A DNA stretch of 57,012 nucleotides from Roseicyclus sp. Lineage in GTDB: Bacteria; Pseudomonadota; Alphaproteobacteria; Rhodobacterales; Rhodobacteraceae. The stretch lies in the NCBI GenBank assembly GCA_018401385.1, contig JAGYKZ010000007.1, positions 1 to 57,012 of the forward strand. The letters run 5' to 3'. Shown one piece after another: positions 47,101 through 56,539 of the stretch (position 1 is the stretch's first letter; the number at the start of each line of letters is the position of its first letter). Made by a program: the position numbers and the translations under genes. The notes below the pieces were generated by a model. It was not told the DNA's origin. It saw nothing but the letters and a program-made list of their open reading frames with translations, and ran no database searches.

Positions 47101-48678
47101 ATGACCAAAGAAATTGACGATATTTTCATTATCGGTGGCGGGATCAATGGCTGCGGCATTGCGCGCGATGCGGCAGGGCGTGGTCTGAAGGTGCGCTTGG
47201 CGGAAATGAATGATTTGGCCTCGGCCACATCCTCTGCTTCAACCAAGCTGTTTCATGGCGGTTTGCGCTATTTGGAATATTTTGAATTTCGGCTGGTGCG
47301 CGAGGCGCTGATTGAGCGGGAGGTCCTGTTGTCCGCCATGCCCCATATCTCATGGCCGATGCGTTTTGTGCTGCCGTATCACAAAGATATGCGCTTTGAG
47401 AGCCAAACTCCCACCTCACGGCTTTTGGCGCGACTTATGCCATGGATGGCGGGGCGGCGTCCGCAATGGCTGATCCGTTTGGGTCTGTTTCTGTACGATC
47501 ATTTAGGCGGGCGCCAGATTTTGCCTGCAACATCTGTGTTGGATTTGCGCGCGGCCCCAGAAGGGGCGGCGTTGCAGGATAAATTCGCCAACGCCTACGA
47601 ATACTCTGATTGCTGGGTGGAAGACAGTCGCCTTGTGGCGCTCAATGCCCGTGATGCAGCCGAGCGCGGTGCGGTGATCCTGCCGCGTCACAAGGTGGTC
47701 TCGGCACGCCGTGTGGATGGCATTTGGCAGATCAACACGCAGGCCCGTGATGGTCAAATCCATGTGCATCACGCACGGATTTTGATCAACGCGGCAGGGC
47801 CATGGGTCAGCGATGTGATCGGCCAGAAATTGGGACAAAACAGCAAGGGCAGCGTCCGCCTTGTGCGCGGCAGCCATATTGTCACCAAGCGGCTTTACGA
47901 TCACGAGAAATGCTATTTCTTTCAGGGCGAAGATGGCCGTATTTGTTTCGCCATTCCCTATGAGCAGGATTTCACCCTGATTGGCACCACCGATCAAGAT
48001 CACCAAGACCCCGATACCCGCGCCGAATGCAGCGCGGAGGAGCGGGCGTATATGTTGGCCTTTGTGAATAAATATTTCAGCACCCCTGTCACTGACGAGG
48101 ATATTGTCTGGTCCTATTCTGGCTTGCGCCCGCTTTACGATGATGGCGCGCAATCGGCCTCGGCAGCCACTCGGGACTACACGTTGCTCCTTGAGGCAGA
48201 TGGGGGTGCGCCCTTGCTCAATATTTTTGGCGGTAAGATCACCACCTATCGCCGCTTGGCCGAGGCCGCGCTTGCGAAGATCGCAGATGTCACCAAGGGT
48301 GCTCGTGGGCCATGGACGGCGGGGGTGGCCTTGCCAGGCGGCGATTTTGCCGTGGGCGATGTGGATCGGTTGAGTGCCACGCTTGGGGCGGATTACCCGT
48401 TTCTTACACCCAAATGGTCCATGCGCCTTATCCGCGCCTATGGGCGGGACGCATGGGCGCTTTTGGGTGATGCCAAAACGGCGGATGATCTGGGGCGCGA
48501 CTTTGGTGCGACCTTGACCGAGGCGGAGCTGCATTGGCTCATGCAGTATGAATTTGCGCAAACGGCCGAAGATGTGGTCTGGCGGCGCAGCAAATTGGGT
48601 TTGCGATTGGACCAATCACAGATTGCAGCCATTGACGCTTGGATGCACAGTGCCACAGCGCGGATGGCGGCAGAATAG
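47101..48678 (+). CDS. glpD: Aerobic glycerol-3-phosphate dehydrogenase
   Basis: The 525-residue FAD enzyme oxidises glycerol-3-phosphate to dihydroxyacetone phosphate at the membrane and feeds electrons to quinone. The FAD-binding motif IIGGGINGCGIARDAAGRG is at the N-terminus, with ASATSSASTKLFHGGLRYLE, the phosphate-binding GGKITTYRRLAEAAL and a C-terminal DAO domain. The ATG at 47101 is preceded by a weak site. It is divergent from glpR-glpK, giving a complete aerobic glycerol route. Its stop is one base from that of the convergent photolyase gene. Confidence 0.94.
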   Translation: MTKEIDDIFIIGGGINGCGIARDAAGRGLKVRLAEMNDLASATSSASTKLFHGGLRYLEYFEFRLVREALIEREVLLSAMPHISWPMRFVLPYHKDMRFESQTPTSRLLARLMPWMAGRRPQWLIRLGLFLYDHLGGRQILPATSVLDLRAAPEGAALQDKFANAYEYSDCWVEDSRLVALNARDAAERGAVILPRHKVVSARRVDGIWQINTQARDGQIHVHHARILINAAGPWVSDVIGQKLGQNSKGSVRLVRGSHIVTKRLYDHEKCYFFQGEDGRICFAIPYEQDFTLIGTTDQDHQDPDTRAECSAEERAYMLAFVNKYFSTPVTDEDIVWSYSGLRPLYDDGAQSASAATRDYTLLLEADGGAPLLNIFGGKITTYRRLAEAALAKIADVTKGARGPWTAGVALPGGDFAVGDVDRLSATLGADYPFLTPKWSMRLIRAYGRDAWALLGDAKTADDLGRDFGATLTEAELHWLMQYEFAQTAEDVVWRRSKLGLRLDQSQIAAIDAWMHSATARMAAE

Positions 48679-48679
48679 G

Positions 48680-50200
48680 CTAGTCGAACAATGACAATTG
48701 TGTGCTGCTGTGTTTGGTTGCACGTCGCGTTTTGCGGGGGGATTTGCGGCTGCCATGACGGGAAAGCACCGCAACCGCGCCCACCTTGTGATCAGGGGCA
48801 CGGCGCTTTTCCCAAATTTGATCCTTGGCCCATTTGGCGCGTGCAGCAGGGTCGAAGATCGGTGCGGGGTAAGTGCGCCCCAGAATCCCTTGTGCGGCAG
48901 GATGCAGCCACGGGCGATGCAGGGCGTCCCCTGAAAGCTGCTCAAGCTCGGGTATCCATGTGCGGATGAACAGCCCGTCAGGGTCTTGATCCAATCCCTG
49001 TTTGATCGGGTTATAGACGCGGATCGTGTTGATCCCCGTTGTTCCGGATTGCATCTGCACCTGTGACCAATGAATGCCAGGCTCGTAATCGGTGAACATC
49101 CGTGCCAGATGCAGCCCCGTTTCACGCCAATGAAACCACATATGATAACTTGCGACCGCCATCACCATCGCGCGCATCCTAAAATTCAGCCATCCCGTGT
49201 GGCGCAGTGATCGCATACAGGCGTCAAGGAAGGGCAGGCCCGTTTGCCCCTCCTTCCATGCGTCAAACCATGGGTGCCCGCGCGGATCATCACGCAGGCC
49301 ATCATAGGCGTGATGCATATTCGCCCATTCGATCCTTGGTTCGTCCTCCAGTTTTTGGATGAAGTGGCAATGCCAGTAGAGCCGCGATTGAAAAGCGCGG
49401 AGTGATCCGCGCCAGTTTGTGTGGCTTGGCCCTTTGGGCAGGTCTTTTGCACGCCGCGCGGCCGCTTGCGCCACCTCGCGCAAAGAGATCGTGCCGAAGG
49501 TCAGATGCGGTGAAAGGCGGGAGCAGGCATCTGCACCAGCAAGCGGGCTGGACATAGCCGCGCGATAGGGCGCGCCGCGGGTGCTCAGGAAACTATGCAG
49601 CAGCGCACGCGCCGCATTTGATCCGCCCGTTTGAATTTGGTCGCCCCCGTCCTGTTCAAGGCCCAGATCCTCGGGCTTGGGCAAATCGAAATCAGGCGCC
49701 TCATAAATCGGTTCAAGATGCGGAATTGCATGGCAGGGATGCGACATCTGCCTGTCCCATTCCCGCGCCCATCCATCGCGCGAGGCCAATTTTCGGATCA
49801 CCCCGAATTGACGTGGCTGATGCCAGGGCAGACCCTTGGATTTGCACCATACTGAAACCCGCTTGTCACGGGCGTAGGTCCAATCATTCCCCGTTTCCTG
49901 ATGTGACCAAAGCGCGGCCAGCGGCCATTCTTGGGACAGGTGTTCCAACACCGCGACAGCATTCCCTTGGCGGATCAGCAGGGGTTGACCTAAGTGGGCG
50001 AGCGCTGCGCGCAGCTCGTCCAAGGATTGCCGCAAAAACGTCCAATGCCGCGCGCTTGTGTCAGGTTCACCCCAAAAATCAGGTTCAATAATATAAAGCG
50101 GTAACACGGGCCCCCGCGCCGCCGCCTGCGCCAGACAGGCGTGATCTGTCACGCGCAAATCGCGTTTGAACCAGACGAGTTGAACAGGTCGTTTCTCCAT
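48680..50200 (-). CDS. Cryptochrome/deoxyribodipyrimidine photolyase family protein
   Basis: The 506-residue protein has an N-terminal photolyase domain (VQLVWFKRDLRVTDHACLA) and the FAD-binding domain: LSPHLTFGTISLREVA, GLPFLDACMRSLRHTGWLNFRMRAMVMAVASYHMW, FTDYEPGIHWSQVQMQSGTTGINTIRVYNP. These repair UV dimers with blue light or act as photosensors. The start is at 50200 (MEKRPVQLVW); the reading is open further upstream but overlaps the divergent DMT gene. A short basic tail ending TQLSLFD is notable. R. sphaeroides phrA is an RpoE target, but I saw no RpoE-type promoter here. Confidence 0.9.
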   Translation of the reverse strand: MEKRPVQLVWFKRDLRVTDHACLAQAAARGPVLPLYIIEPDFWGEPDTSARHWTFLRQSLDELRAALAHLGQPLLIRQGNAVAVLEHLSQEWPLAALWSHQETGNDWTYARDKRVSVWCKSKGLPWHQPRQFGVIRKLASRDGWAREWDRQMSHPCHAIPHLEPIYEAPDFDLPKPEDLGLEQDGGDQIQTGGSNAARALLHSFLSTRGAPYRAAMSSPLAGADACSRLSPHLTFGTISLREVAQAAARRAKDLPKGPSHTNWRGSLRAFQSRLYWHCHFIQKLEDEPRIEWANMHHAYDGLRDDPRGHPWFDAWKEGQTGLPFLDACMRSLRHTGWLNFRMRAMVMAVASYHMWFHWRETGLHLARMFTDYEPGIHWSQVQMQSGTTGINTIRVYNPIKQGLDQDPDGLFIRTWIPELEQLSGDALHRPWLHPAAQGILGRTYPAPIFDPAARAKWAKDQIWEKRRAPDHKVGAVAVLSRHGSRKSPRKTRRATKHSSTQLSLFD

Positions 50201-50272
50201 GATTGTGCAAATTAGGGCGGTTGCGTTTCTTGTCAGCCATTTGCCTAGTCGACAGCGCGTCATTTGCAGCCT

Positions 50273-51286
50273 ATGGACATGGTATACCAAATCACCGTGC
50301 CAATCATGCCCACCATTCCAGACCTTCCACATCACGCACCCATCCCCCCGACCGCCCCCAAAAAGCCAAGCAACCTGAAAGGTTTGGCCCTGATGGCGGC
50401 TGGGTTTTTCTTGTTTGCAGCGGTCGATACGATGGCCAAATTTCTTACGGATACGTTCCACCCTGTGCAAATTGTCTGGACGCGCCAATTGGGGCTGTTG
50501 TTTGGCGTTGTGGTCTTGCTGATGTGGCGCGGGTCTGTGATCTTGCGCACCGCCAAGCCGCAGTTGCAGGTGGTGAGAGGGGCGATTGCGGTGATCTCGG
50601 CCACCTGTTTTATTCTCGGCGTCAGTTTCGTGCCGCTGGCTGATGCGGTGGCTGTCACCTTTGTTGCCCCGCTGATCGTAACGGTTTTGGGTGCGGTGAT
50701 TTTGCGCGAGACCGTGGGTTGGCATCGTTGGGCGGCCATTTCTATCGGTTTTATCGGCACGTTGATCGTCATCCGCCCAGGCTTGGGGATCGTGCATCCT
50801 GCGGTGCTGTTGGTGCTGCTGGCCGCAAGTCTGTTTGCTCTGCGGCAGGTGCTCTCACGCATGATCGCGCCTTACGACAACACTTATACCACAGTCGCTT
50901 ATACCGCGCTTGTGGGCAGCGCCTTGATCAGCCTGCCGCTGCCTTTTGTTTGGATTTGGCCTAGCGACCCAACCTCAATCATTTTGATGATTGCAATCGC
51001 AGCCTTGGCGGGCGTGGCTGAATTGATGGTGATCCGTGCGCTTGAAATTGCCGAAGCGGTGGTTCTTGCGCCTGTTCATTATTCCATGATCCTGTGGTCC
51101 GTGATGTATGGCTATCTTGTTTTCGCGCACTTGCCGGATAGTTGGACCTTGGCGGGCACAGCCGTGATTGTGGCAACGGGGCTATATACCATGCATCGGG
51201 AGCGGCTGGCCCGCGCGCTCATGAGCGCTGCGGATGCAGCCGATTGGCGGCAAGCGCAGACAAAGACAGCAGGACACTGGCCGTGA
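50273..51286 (+). CDS. DMT-superfamily transporter (EamA domains)
   Basis: The protein of about 337 residues has two EamA repeats with ten hydrophobic helices (GLALMAAGFFLFAAVDTMAKFL, then VVRGAIAVISATCFILGVSFVPLADAVAVTFVAPLIV). It is likely an exporter of amino acids or metabolites; the substrate is unknown. The N-terminal 30 residues are proline-rich and could be shorter, because ATG codons at 50273, 50279 and 50306 are all possible and none has a good ribosome site. Its end overlaps the convergent arsJ by 68 bases. Confidence 0.82.
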   Translation: MDMVYQITVPIMPTIPDLPHHAPIPPTAPKKPSNLKGLALMAAGFFLFAAVDTMAKFLTDTFHPVQIVWTRQLGLLFGVVVLLMWRGSVILRTAKPQLQVVRGAIAVISATCFILGVSFVPLADAVAVTFVAPLIVTVLGAVILRETVGWHRWAAISIGFIGTLIVIRPGLGIVHPAVLLVLLAASLFALRQVLSRMIAPYDNTYTTVAYTALVGSALISLPLPFVWIWPSDPTSIILMIAIAALAGVAELMVIRALEIAEAVVLAPVHYSMILWSVMYGYLVFAHLPDSWTLAGTAVIVATGLYTMHRERLARALMSAADAADWRQAQTKTAGHWP

Positions 51287-52472
51287 TCAAACAGGCCTCT
51301 ACGCCGCCTGCCTGATATGCCAAGCCCGACAGACCCGTACCAAGCAGCCGGCCCGCTGCATTTGCCATGTAGTAGAAGCCGACATCTTGGCTGACCCGCT
51401 CCGATTTGGAAAACGCCAGAATCAAATAGGAATGCAAAGCTGAATTGACGGCGAATATTCCACCGAAGGCCAGAAGTCCCAAAACCACCGTTGCGGTCAG
51501 CCAAAGCGCAGGGGTGCCAGCGGCCCATACCGTAAGCCCCAATGCAGCGGGGATAGGGATCAGCGCCAAGGCCCAAAACCGCGCATTGCGGGCCAGGCGC
51601 GGCAGATCATTGGCTGAAGCCTTTAGGATTTGTGGTGCCATGGCCTGAACCGCGCCATACAGGATGATCCAAATCGCCATAAATGTGCCGATCATGAAAA
51701 AGGCCGCGCGCCGGCTTTCATCGCTGCCATCCGAGAGAACCGCATAGAAATAGACAGGAATGCCCACAACGAACCACACATCGCGCGCCCCGAATAAAAA
51801 CACGCGGGCCACGGACAGGCGATTGATGTTGGTGTCGCGCGAGATGACCGATGAGAATTTCGTGGATTTTTTCCCTTTGGGCAGGCCCTCTGGCATGAAC
51901 AGTAAAACGGCGATCAGGATCACGCCCAGAACGGTGGCCATCCCGATCAGCGCGGTGTCATAGCCATAAAGCGCCAGAAGCGCCGCCCCCAAGAGGAACC
52001 CCAGACCTTTGACCGCGTTTTTGCTGCCTGTGAGCCAAGACACCCATTTGAGCAATCCAGCACCCTCGGGGGCCAATAGTTTAACCGCCGATTTGGACGA
52101 CATCTTGGCCAAATCCTTGGCCACGCCTGATGCCCCTTGCACGGCCATTACGTAAAGGACCGATGCCCCGATGGACCATGCGGGATCAAGGGCGGTCAGG
52201 GCCAAAAGGGCGGCCACCTGTAGCATGAGCCCCGCATAGAGTGTGCGGGTCAGGCCAAACCGTGCGGCCAGCCAACCTGCGGACAAATTGGTGATGACGC
52301 CTGCCAGCTCGTAGAGCAGAAACAGATAGGCCAGTTGGACGGGGCTGAAGCCGCGTTCGTGAAACGCCAAAAGAACCAACATCCGCAGCGCGCCATCCGA
52401 CAGCATGAAGGCCCAATAGGACGCTGTTACCGCGATATAGGCGGGCAGGGCGGAGGGCTTTTGCGCCGTCAC
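51219..52472 (-). CDS. arsJ: Organoarsenical efflux MFS transporter ArsJ
   Basis: The 417-residue, 12-helix MFS protein carries the ArsJ pattern ([37 protein letters not shown] and the [12 protein letters not shown] block). ArsJ exports 1-arseno-3-phosphoglycerate, the unstable product made by the partner GAPDH from arsenate, thus removing arsenate without prior reduction. Its start overlaps the GAPDH stop by four bases, as expected for a coupled pair. It is the last gene of arsRC-gapdh-arsJ. Confidence 0.93.
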   Translation of the reverse strand: MTAQKPSALPAYIAVTASYWAFMLSDGALRMLVLLAFHERGFSPVQLAYLFLLYELAGVITNLSAGWLAARFGLTRTLYAGLMLQVAALLALTALDPAWSIGASVLYVMAVQGASGVAKDLAKMSSKSAVKLLAPEGAGLLKWVSWLTGSKNAVKGLGFLLGAALLALYGYDTALIGMATVLGVILIAVLLFMPEGLPKGKKSTKFSSVISRDTNINRLSVARVFLFGARDVWFVVGIPVYFYAVLSDGSDESRRAAFFMIGTFMAIWIILYGAVQAMAPQILKASANDLPRLARNARFWALALIPIPAALGLTVWAAGTPALWLTATVVLGLLAFGGIFAVNSALHSYLILAFSKSERVSQDVGFYYMANAAGRLLGTGLSGLAYQAGGVEACLITASVLLSLSALAANRLHPQRS

Positions 52473-53467
52473 AGGCGTGCACCCACCATACGCGCCACAT
52501 CAATCAGGCGATGCGCGTAACCCATTTCATTGTCATACCATGCATATATCTTGGCCTGTGTGCCATTGATGACCATAGTGGATGGCCCATCCACAATGGA
52601 GGACCGAATGTCATTGGTATAATCCGCGCTGACCAAGGGACGGGTCTCAAACCCCAGAATGCCCTTCAGCACGCCATCCGCGGCGCGGGCGAAAGCGGCG
52701 TTGATTTCCTCCGCCGTGGTTTCGCGGGCCAGTTCAAACACGCAATCTGTGATCGAGGCGTTCAACAGCGGCACGCGCACAGCATGGCCATTCAGCTTGC
52801 CCTTGAGTTCGGGATAGATCAGCGTGATCGCGGTGGCGCTGCCAGTTGTGGTCGGGATCAGCGAATTCAGCGCAGACCGCGCGCGGCGCAAATCCTTGGC
52901 GGGCCTGTCCACGATGGTTTGGGTATTGGTCACATCATGGATCGTGGTGATAGAGCCATGTTTGATACCAAATTCCTCCATCATCACCTTCACCACGGGG
53001 GCAAGGCAATTTGTGGTGCAGCTTGCAGCAGTCACGATGTGATGGGTGGAAGGGTCATAAATATCATGATTTACACCATAGACGATATTCGCCGTTGGGC
53101 CGTCTTTGACGGGGGCGGAGACGACCACCTTTTTCACGCCTGCTGCGAAATAGGGGGCTAAATCCGCCTCGGTTTTGAATTTTCCAGTGCAGTCGATCAC
53201 CACATCTACGCCGTCAAGCGGCAAGGCATTGAGGTCTTTTGTGCCGATGAAGGGGATGGTCTGCCCGTTGATCACAACCGCGCGATCCATGGCCGAAAAC
53301 GCGGCAGGCCAGCGCCCGTGCACCGTGTCGAATTCCAACAGATGCGCGTGCATCGCGGCATCACCCACCGCATCATTGATCCAAGCGATTTCAGCGCCGC
53401 TCTCGATCAAAGGGCGCAAGGCCAATTTGCCGATACGGCCCAATCCGTTCAAAGCGTAGACAGTCAT
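52469..53467 (-). CDS. ArsJ-associated glyceraldehyde-3-phosphate dehydrogenase
   Basis: The 332-residue enzyme shows the NAD motif ([16 protein letters not shown]), the catalytic Cys in [12 protein letters not shown] and the His in [11 protein letters not shown]. In ars operons this GAPDH uses arsenate in place of phosphate to form 1-arseno-3-phosphoglycerate for ArsJ. Its position between arsRC, four bases upstream, and arsJ, overlapping downstream, makes this role much more likely than glycolysis. Confidence 0.92.
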   Translation of the reverse strand: MTVYALNGLGRIGKLALRPLIESGAEIAWINDAVGDAAMHAHLLEFDTVHGRWPAAFSAMDRAVVINGQTIPFIGTKDLNALPLDGVDVVIDCTGKFKTEADLAPYFAAGVKKVVVSAPVKDGPTANIVYGVNHDIYDPSTHHIVTAASCTTNCLAPVVKVMMEEFGIKHGSITTIHDVTNTQTIVDRPAKDLRRARSALNSLIPTTTGSATAITLIYPELKGKLNGHAVRVPLLNASITDCVFELARETTAEEINAAFARAADGVLKGILGFETRPLVSADYTNDIRSSIVDGPSTMVINGTQAKIYAWYDNEMGYAHRLIDVARMVGARL

Positions 53468-53471
53468 ATTC

Positions 53472-54302
53472 TCAATCCTTAAGCTCTAGTTCTGCAATCT
53501 GATCCACCGCTTTTTGCAGCGCTGCGCGCTCAAGGCTTTCGATGGGAAGGGCTGTGAAGGCCGCGATGCGATTGCGCAGCGCGCCATAGGTTGCCTGGAA
53601 CACCAATGCCCGCTCGGCCTCTGTGCCCGTAGCCTTCACAGGATCAGGCAGGCCCCAATGCCCGCTGACCGGTTGACCTGCCCATGGGGGACATTCCTCA
53701 TTTGCGGCAATGTCGCAGACGGTGAAAACGAAATCCATGCGGGGCGCGTCTTCGGACTGGTAAAGGCTGATATGTTTGGAGGATAACAGGCTTGTGTCAT
53801 GTCCTTTCTCCGCCAGAAGCGAAACGGTCATTGGATTCAGTTCACTATAGGGGGTGATCCCCGCCGAATAGGCGGAAAAGCGATCCCCGCCCATATCGCG
53901 CAGCAGCGCTTCGGCCATGATGGAACGCGCGGAATTGCCCACGCACAGGAACAGGACGTTGAAGCGATCTTTGGTCATGGTATTTTCCAATTCTGGAGGG
54001 CAAAGAGAGGGCAGGACAACCCGTCCACGACAGCAATCAGCAAAAAGCACCGCCATCATGTTTTGCGCGGCTGGTATCGACACCCGATAGCGCAGCGACG
54101 TGCCAAGGCGGTTTTGCGCAATCAGCCCCGCGCCCTGTAGTGCATTGAGATAGGCAGAAAGGGTGGAGGGTTTGATCCCAAGGGCTGTGCCAATCTCACC
54201 CGCAGCCATCCAATCGGGATAGCGGCGCATAAGCAGCCGATAAATATCGAGCCGCGGTGCGTGACCTAATGTTGAAAGCTGCGAAACAAGTGTATTTTCC
54301 AT
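53472..54302 (-). CDS. ArsR repressor fused to ArsC arsenate reductase
   Basis: This 276-residue protein joins two domains. Residues 1-100 form an ArsR winged helix ([42 protein letters not shown]) with Cys90, Cys91 and Cys101, resembling the C-terminal As(III) site of the Acidithiobacillus type. Residues about 112-276 form a low-molecular-weight phosphatase-type arsenate reductase with the CX5R loop CVGNSARS, further Cys residues in [13 protein letters not shown] and the Asp of GLPDP. The last Cys pair suits a thioredoxin-coupled enzyme. The fusion could sense and reduce in one chain. No ribosome site is visible because the operator palindrome abuts the start codon. Confidence 0.9.
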   Translation of the reverse strand: MENTLVSQLSTLGHAPRLDIYRLLMRRYPDWMAAGEIGTALGIKPSTLSAYLNALQGAGLIAQNRLGTSLRYRVSIPAAQNMMAVLFADCCRGRVVLPSLCPPELENTMTKDRFNVLFLCVGNSARSIMAEALLRDMGGDRFSAYSAGITPYSELNPMTVSLLAEKGHDTSLLSSKHISLYQSEDAPRMDFVFTVCDIAANEECPPWAGQPVSGHWGLPDPVKATGTEAERALVFQATYGALRNRIAAFTALPIESLERAALQKAVDQIAELELKD

Positions 54303-54322
54303 ATTTCGTAAATAAACGAAAT
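54303..54322 (-). promoter_or_regulatory. Palindromic operator of the arsenate operon
   Basis: ATTTCGT (54303-54309), a 6-base A/T spacer and ACGAAAT (54316-54322) form a perfect palindrome, as expected for an ArsR dimer site. It begins one base from the arsRC start codon, so it occupies the place of a ribosome site. Either the transcript is leaderless or the operator and translation start share sequence. Confidence 0.65.
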
Positions 54323-54379
54323 AATGAGTCGATCAAAGTCCGAAACCGCGCTGTCACAGAAAATTCACGAAAGCGAGAA

Positions 54380-55282
54380 TTAGCCTGCCAAATGGCTTTC
54401 GCCGCGCGCTTTGGCCAGCGCGATCTGGTGCTGCCGTTCGCGGAATCGCGCACGATCTGTGTCGCTGTGTTCTGTCATACATTGATGACAGGACACGCCG
54501 TCTTCAAAATCGGGGTGATTGCGGTCTGCGTCTGAAATGGGACGGCGGCAGGCGCGACAGAGGCCATAAGGCCCTTGCTTCAGGCCATGGCCGACAGATA
54601 CGCGTTCATCAAAGACGAAACACTCGCCCTCCCAAAGGCTGCCTTCCTGCGGCATTTCCTCAAGGTATTTCAAGATGCCGCCTTTGAGGTGGTAGACCTC
54701 CTCCACGCCTTGATCCTTGAGGAAGGCGGTGGATTTCTCGCAGCGAATGCCCCCTGTGCAGAACATCGCGATCCGCTTGTTGTGGAAGCGGTGTTTGTTC
54801 TCCTCCCACCATTGCGGGAATTGGCGGAAGCTTTCGGTCTGGGGATCAATCGCACCTTTGAATGTGCCAATGGCCACTTCGTAATCATTACGGGTGTCGA
54901 TCACCGCCACATCGGGGGCCGAGATCAATTCGTTCCATTCCTCAGGCGCAACATAGGTGCCAACAATTTTCAGCGGATCGGTTTCAGGCACACCCATCGT
55001 CACGATCTCGCGCTTAAGGCGGACCTTGAGGCGGCCAAAGGGCATATCGGTTGCCGTGCTTTCCTTCCATTCAAACGTCTTACAACCTGGCAAACTGCGG
55101 ATATGGTTCAAAACCGCGTCAATCCCCGCGCGACTGCCCGCGATGGTGCCGTTGATCCCCTCGCGCGCAAGCAGGAGCGATCCCTTGATCCCCCGCGCCT
55201 CGCATAGATCAAGCAGGGGCGCGCGCAAATCTTCGGGCGCGTCAAATCGGGTGAAGTGATAGAGGGCGGCAACGATATACAT
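54380..55282 (-). CDS. trhO: tRNA uridine(34) hydroxylase (rhodanese domain)
   Basis: The 300-residue protein matches TrhO/YceA, which hydroxylates U34 of certain tRNAs. The N-terminal ferredoxin-like domain ([22 protein letters not shown]) is followed by a rhodanese domain with the active Cys in [18 protein letters not shown]-terminal part has cysteine pairs ([13 protein letters not shown]) that may bind zinc. It lies 77 bases after the divergent ars operator on the same strand as the ars genes but upstream of them, so it ends before the ars promoter region. Confidence 0.92.
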   Translation of the reverse strand: MYIVAALYHFTRFDAPEDLRAPLLDLCEARGIKGSLLLAREGINGTIAGSRAGIDAVLNHIRSLPGCKTFEWKESTATDMPFGRLKVRLKREIVTMGVPETDPLKIVGTYVAPEEWNELISAPDVAVIDTRNDYEVAIGTFKGAIDPQTESFRQFPQWWEENKHRFHNKRIAMFCTGGIRCEKSTAFLKDQGVEEVYHLKGGILKYLEEMPQEGSLWEGECFVFDERVSVGHGLKQGPYGLCRACRRPISDADRNHPDFEDGVSCHQCMTEHSDTDRARFRERQHQIALAKARGESHLAG

Positions 55283-55377
55283 GGCCGCGATTTACGCCCT
55301 TGCCTTGTGCAACTCAACCCTTAGGTGATGCGGCACTCTGCCTTTCTTCGCACAAGATCTGTTGTCATTCGGGGCGT

Positions 55378-56472
55378 TCACAGCTTGGCTTGATAGAGTT
55401 TCACCGACAAACCGCCAAAGGCCACGGGGCGGCTCACTTCCGCCCATGTGAGGCCCGTGGATTTCGCCAATCCCTCATCCGAGGTGATCAGGCCAAATTG
55501 CCATCCGTGGAACCGTTCCTGCATCACCGCCCCAATTGCGCCGTAAAGCCCAAACAACAATTTGCGATTTCCAATTCGTGCGCCATAGGGCGGGTTGAGG
55601 ATCACCAAGCCTTTTTGTTTGGTCGGCGGCTCAAGCGCGCTGAGGGGCTGACAGGCAAAGCTGATCCAGTCGCTCACCCCCGCCCGCTCGGCATTGGTGC
55701 GGGCGCCTGTGATGGCACCTTGGTCGCGGTCATAGCCAAAGAATTGCACGGCTTCGGCCTTGCGGGATGTAAACCTGCGGCGCATGTCTGACCAATCTGC
55801 GCTTTCAAACCCCGCGAGATCCTCAAAGGCAAAGCTGCGCCCGCGCCCTGCGGGCAGACACGCGGCAATCTCGGCAGCCTCCAACAAGAATGTGCCTGAG
55901 CCGCACATGGGGTCGACCACAGGCATCTCGCCATGATAGCCGCAAGCCCTCAGAAACGCGGCCGCAAGGGTTTCTTTCATCGGCGCCTTGCCGACGAATT
56001 CCTTGGCCCCGCGTTTGTGGAGGCTTTCGCCCGATGTATCGAGGCTGAATGTGCAAAGATCATCCTCGATGCGCAGTTTTACGACAATCCGCGCTTCTGG
56101 GGTGGGCGCGCTGCCAAGTGCGGCGCTGATCGCGCCCTCAATCCGCTCGGCGGCGGCGCGTTGGTGATAAATCTTCGATTTGCGACTTGTGGCTTCGACC
56201 CGCCATGGACGATCGCTTCGCAAAATGCTGGCCCATTCCAATTTGCGTGCGCGCTTGTCCAATTGTGCCAGATGCATCGCGCGGAATTCCGCGATGCGGA
56301 TCAACACACGGCCCGCGCTGCGCAGCCACAGATTGGCACGCATCGCCTCTGACAGATCACCCTGACAGATCACACCGCCCGCCACGCAGCGCACACCAGA
56401 GAATGACAGGCTGCGCGCCTCCTCGGCGAGGATATCCTCCAATCCTGGGGTGCCTTGCAGGAAAATTTCCAT
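55378..56472 (-). CDS. THUMP-domain class I RNA methyltransferase (RlmL/YcbY N-terminal type)
   Basis: The 364-residue enzyme has an N-terminal ferredoxin-like and THUMP region (about residues 1-155), then a SAM methyltransferase domain with VDPMCGSGTFLLEAAEIA and the catalytic NPPYG. This is the N6/N2-type motif used by RlmL to modify G2445 of 23S rRNA. Unlike E. coli RlmKL it lacks the second methyltransferase half. The exact target is inferred from family. It stands upstream of trhO with a 95-base gap. Confidence 0.9.
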   Translation of the reverse strand: MEIFLQGTPGLEDILAEEARSLSFSGVRCVAGGVICQGDLSEAMRANLWLRSAGRVLIRIAEFRAMHLAQLDKRARKLEWASILRSDRPWRVEATSRKSKIYHQRAAAERIEGAISAALGSAPTPEARIVVKLRIEDDLCTFSLDTSGESLHKRGAKEFVGKAPMKETLAAAFLRACGYHGEMPVVDPMCGSGTFLLEAAEIAACLPAGRGRSFAFEDLAGFESADWSDMRRRFTSRKAEAVQFFGYDRDQGAITGARTNAERAGVSDWISFACQPLSALEPPTKQKGLVILNPPYGARIGNRKLLFGLYGAIGAVMQERFHGWQFGLITSDEGLAKSTGLTWAEVSRPVAFGGLSVKLYQAKL

Positions 56473-56539
56473 CGCTCTTGCCTTTATGGCCCATGATTTG
56501 CTCTAAACAGCGCGAAACACGCCTGCTTGGAGCCTAGCC

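Noticed and set aside
47503..48615. A 370-codon open reading on the minus strand opposite glpD
   Set aside because: It is a mirror of a strongly conserved gene with biased third codon positions. It has no ribosome site or recognisable sequence.
50201..50797. N-terminal extension of the photolyase reading by about 200 codons
   Set aside because: The extension is antisense to the DMT transporter gene and has no homology. The photolyase domain begins at the ATG 50200.
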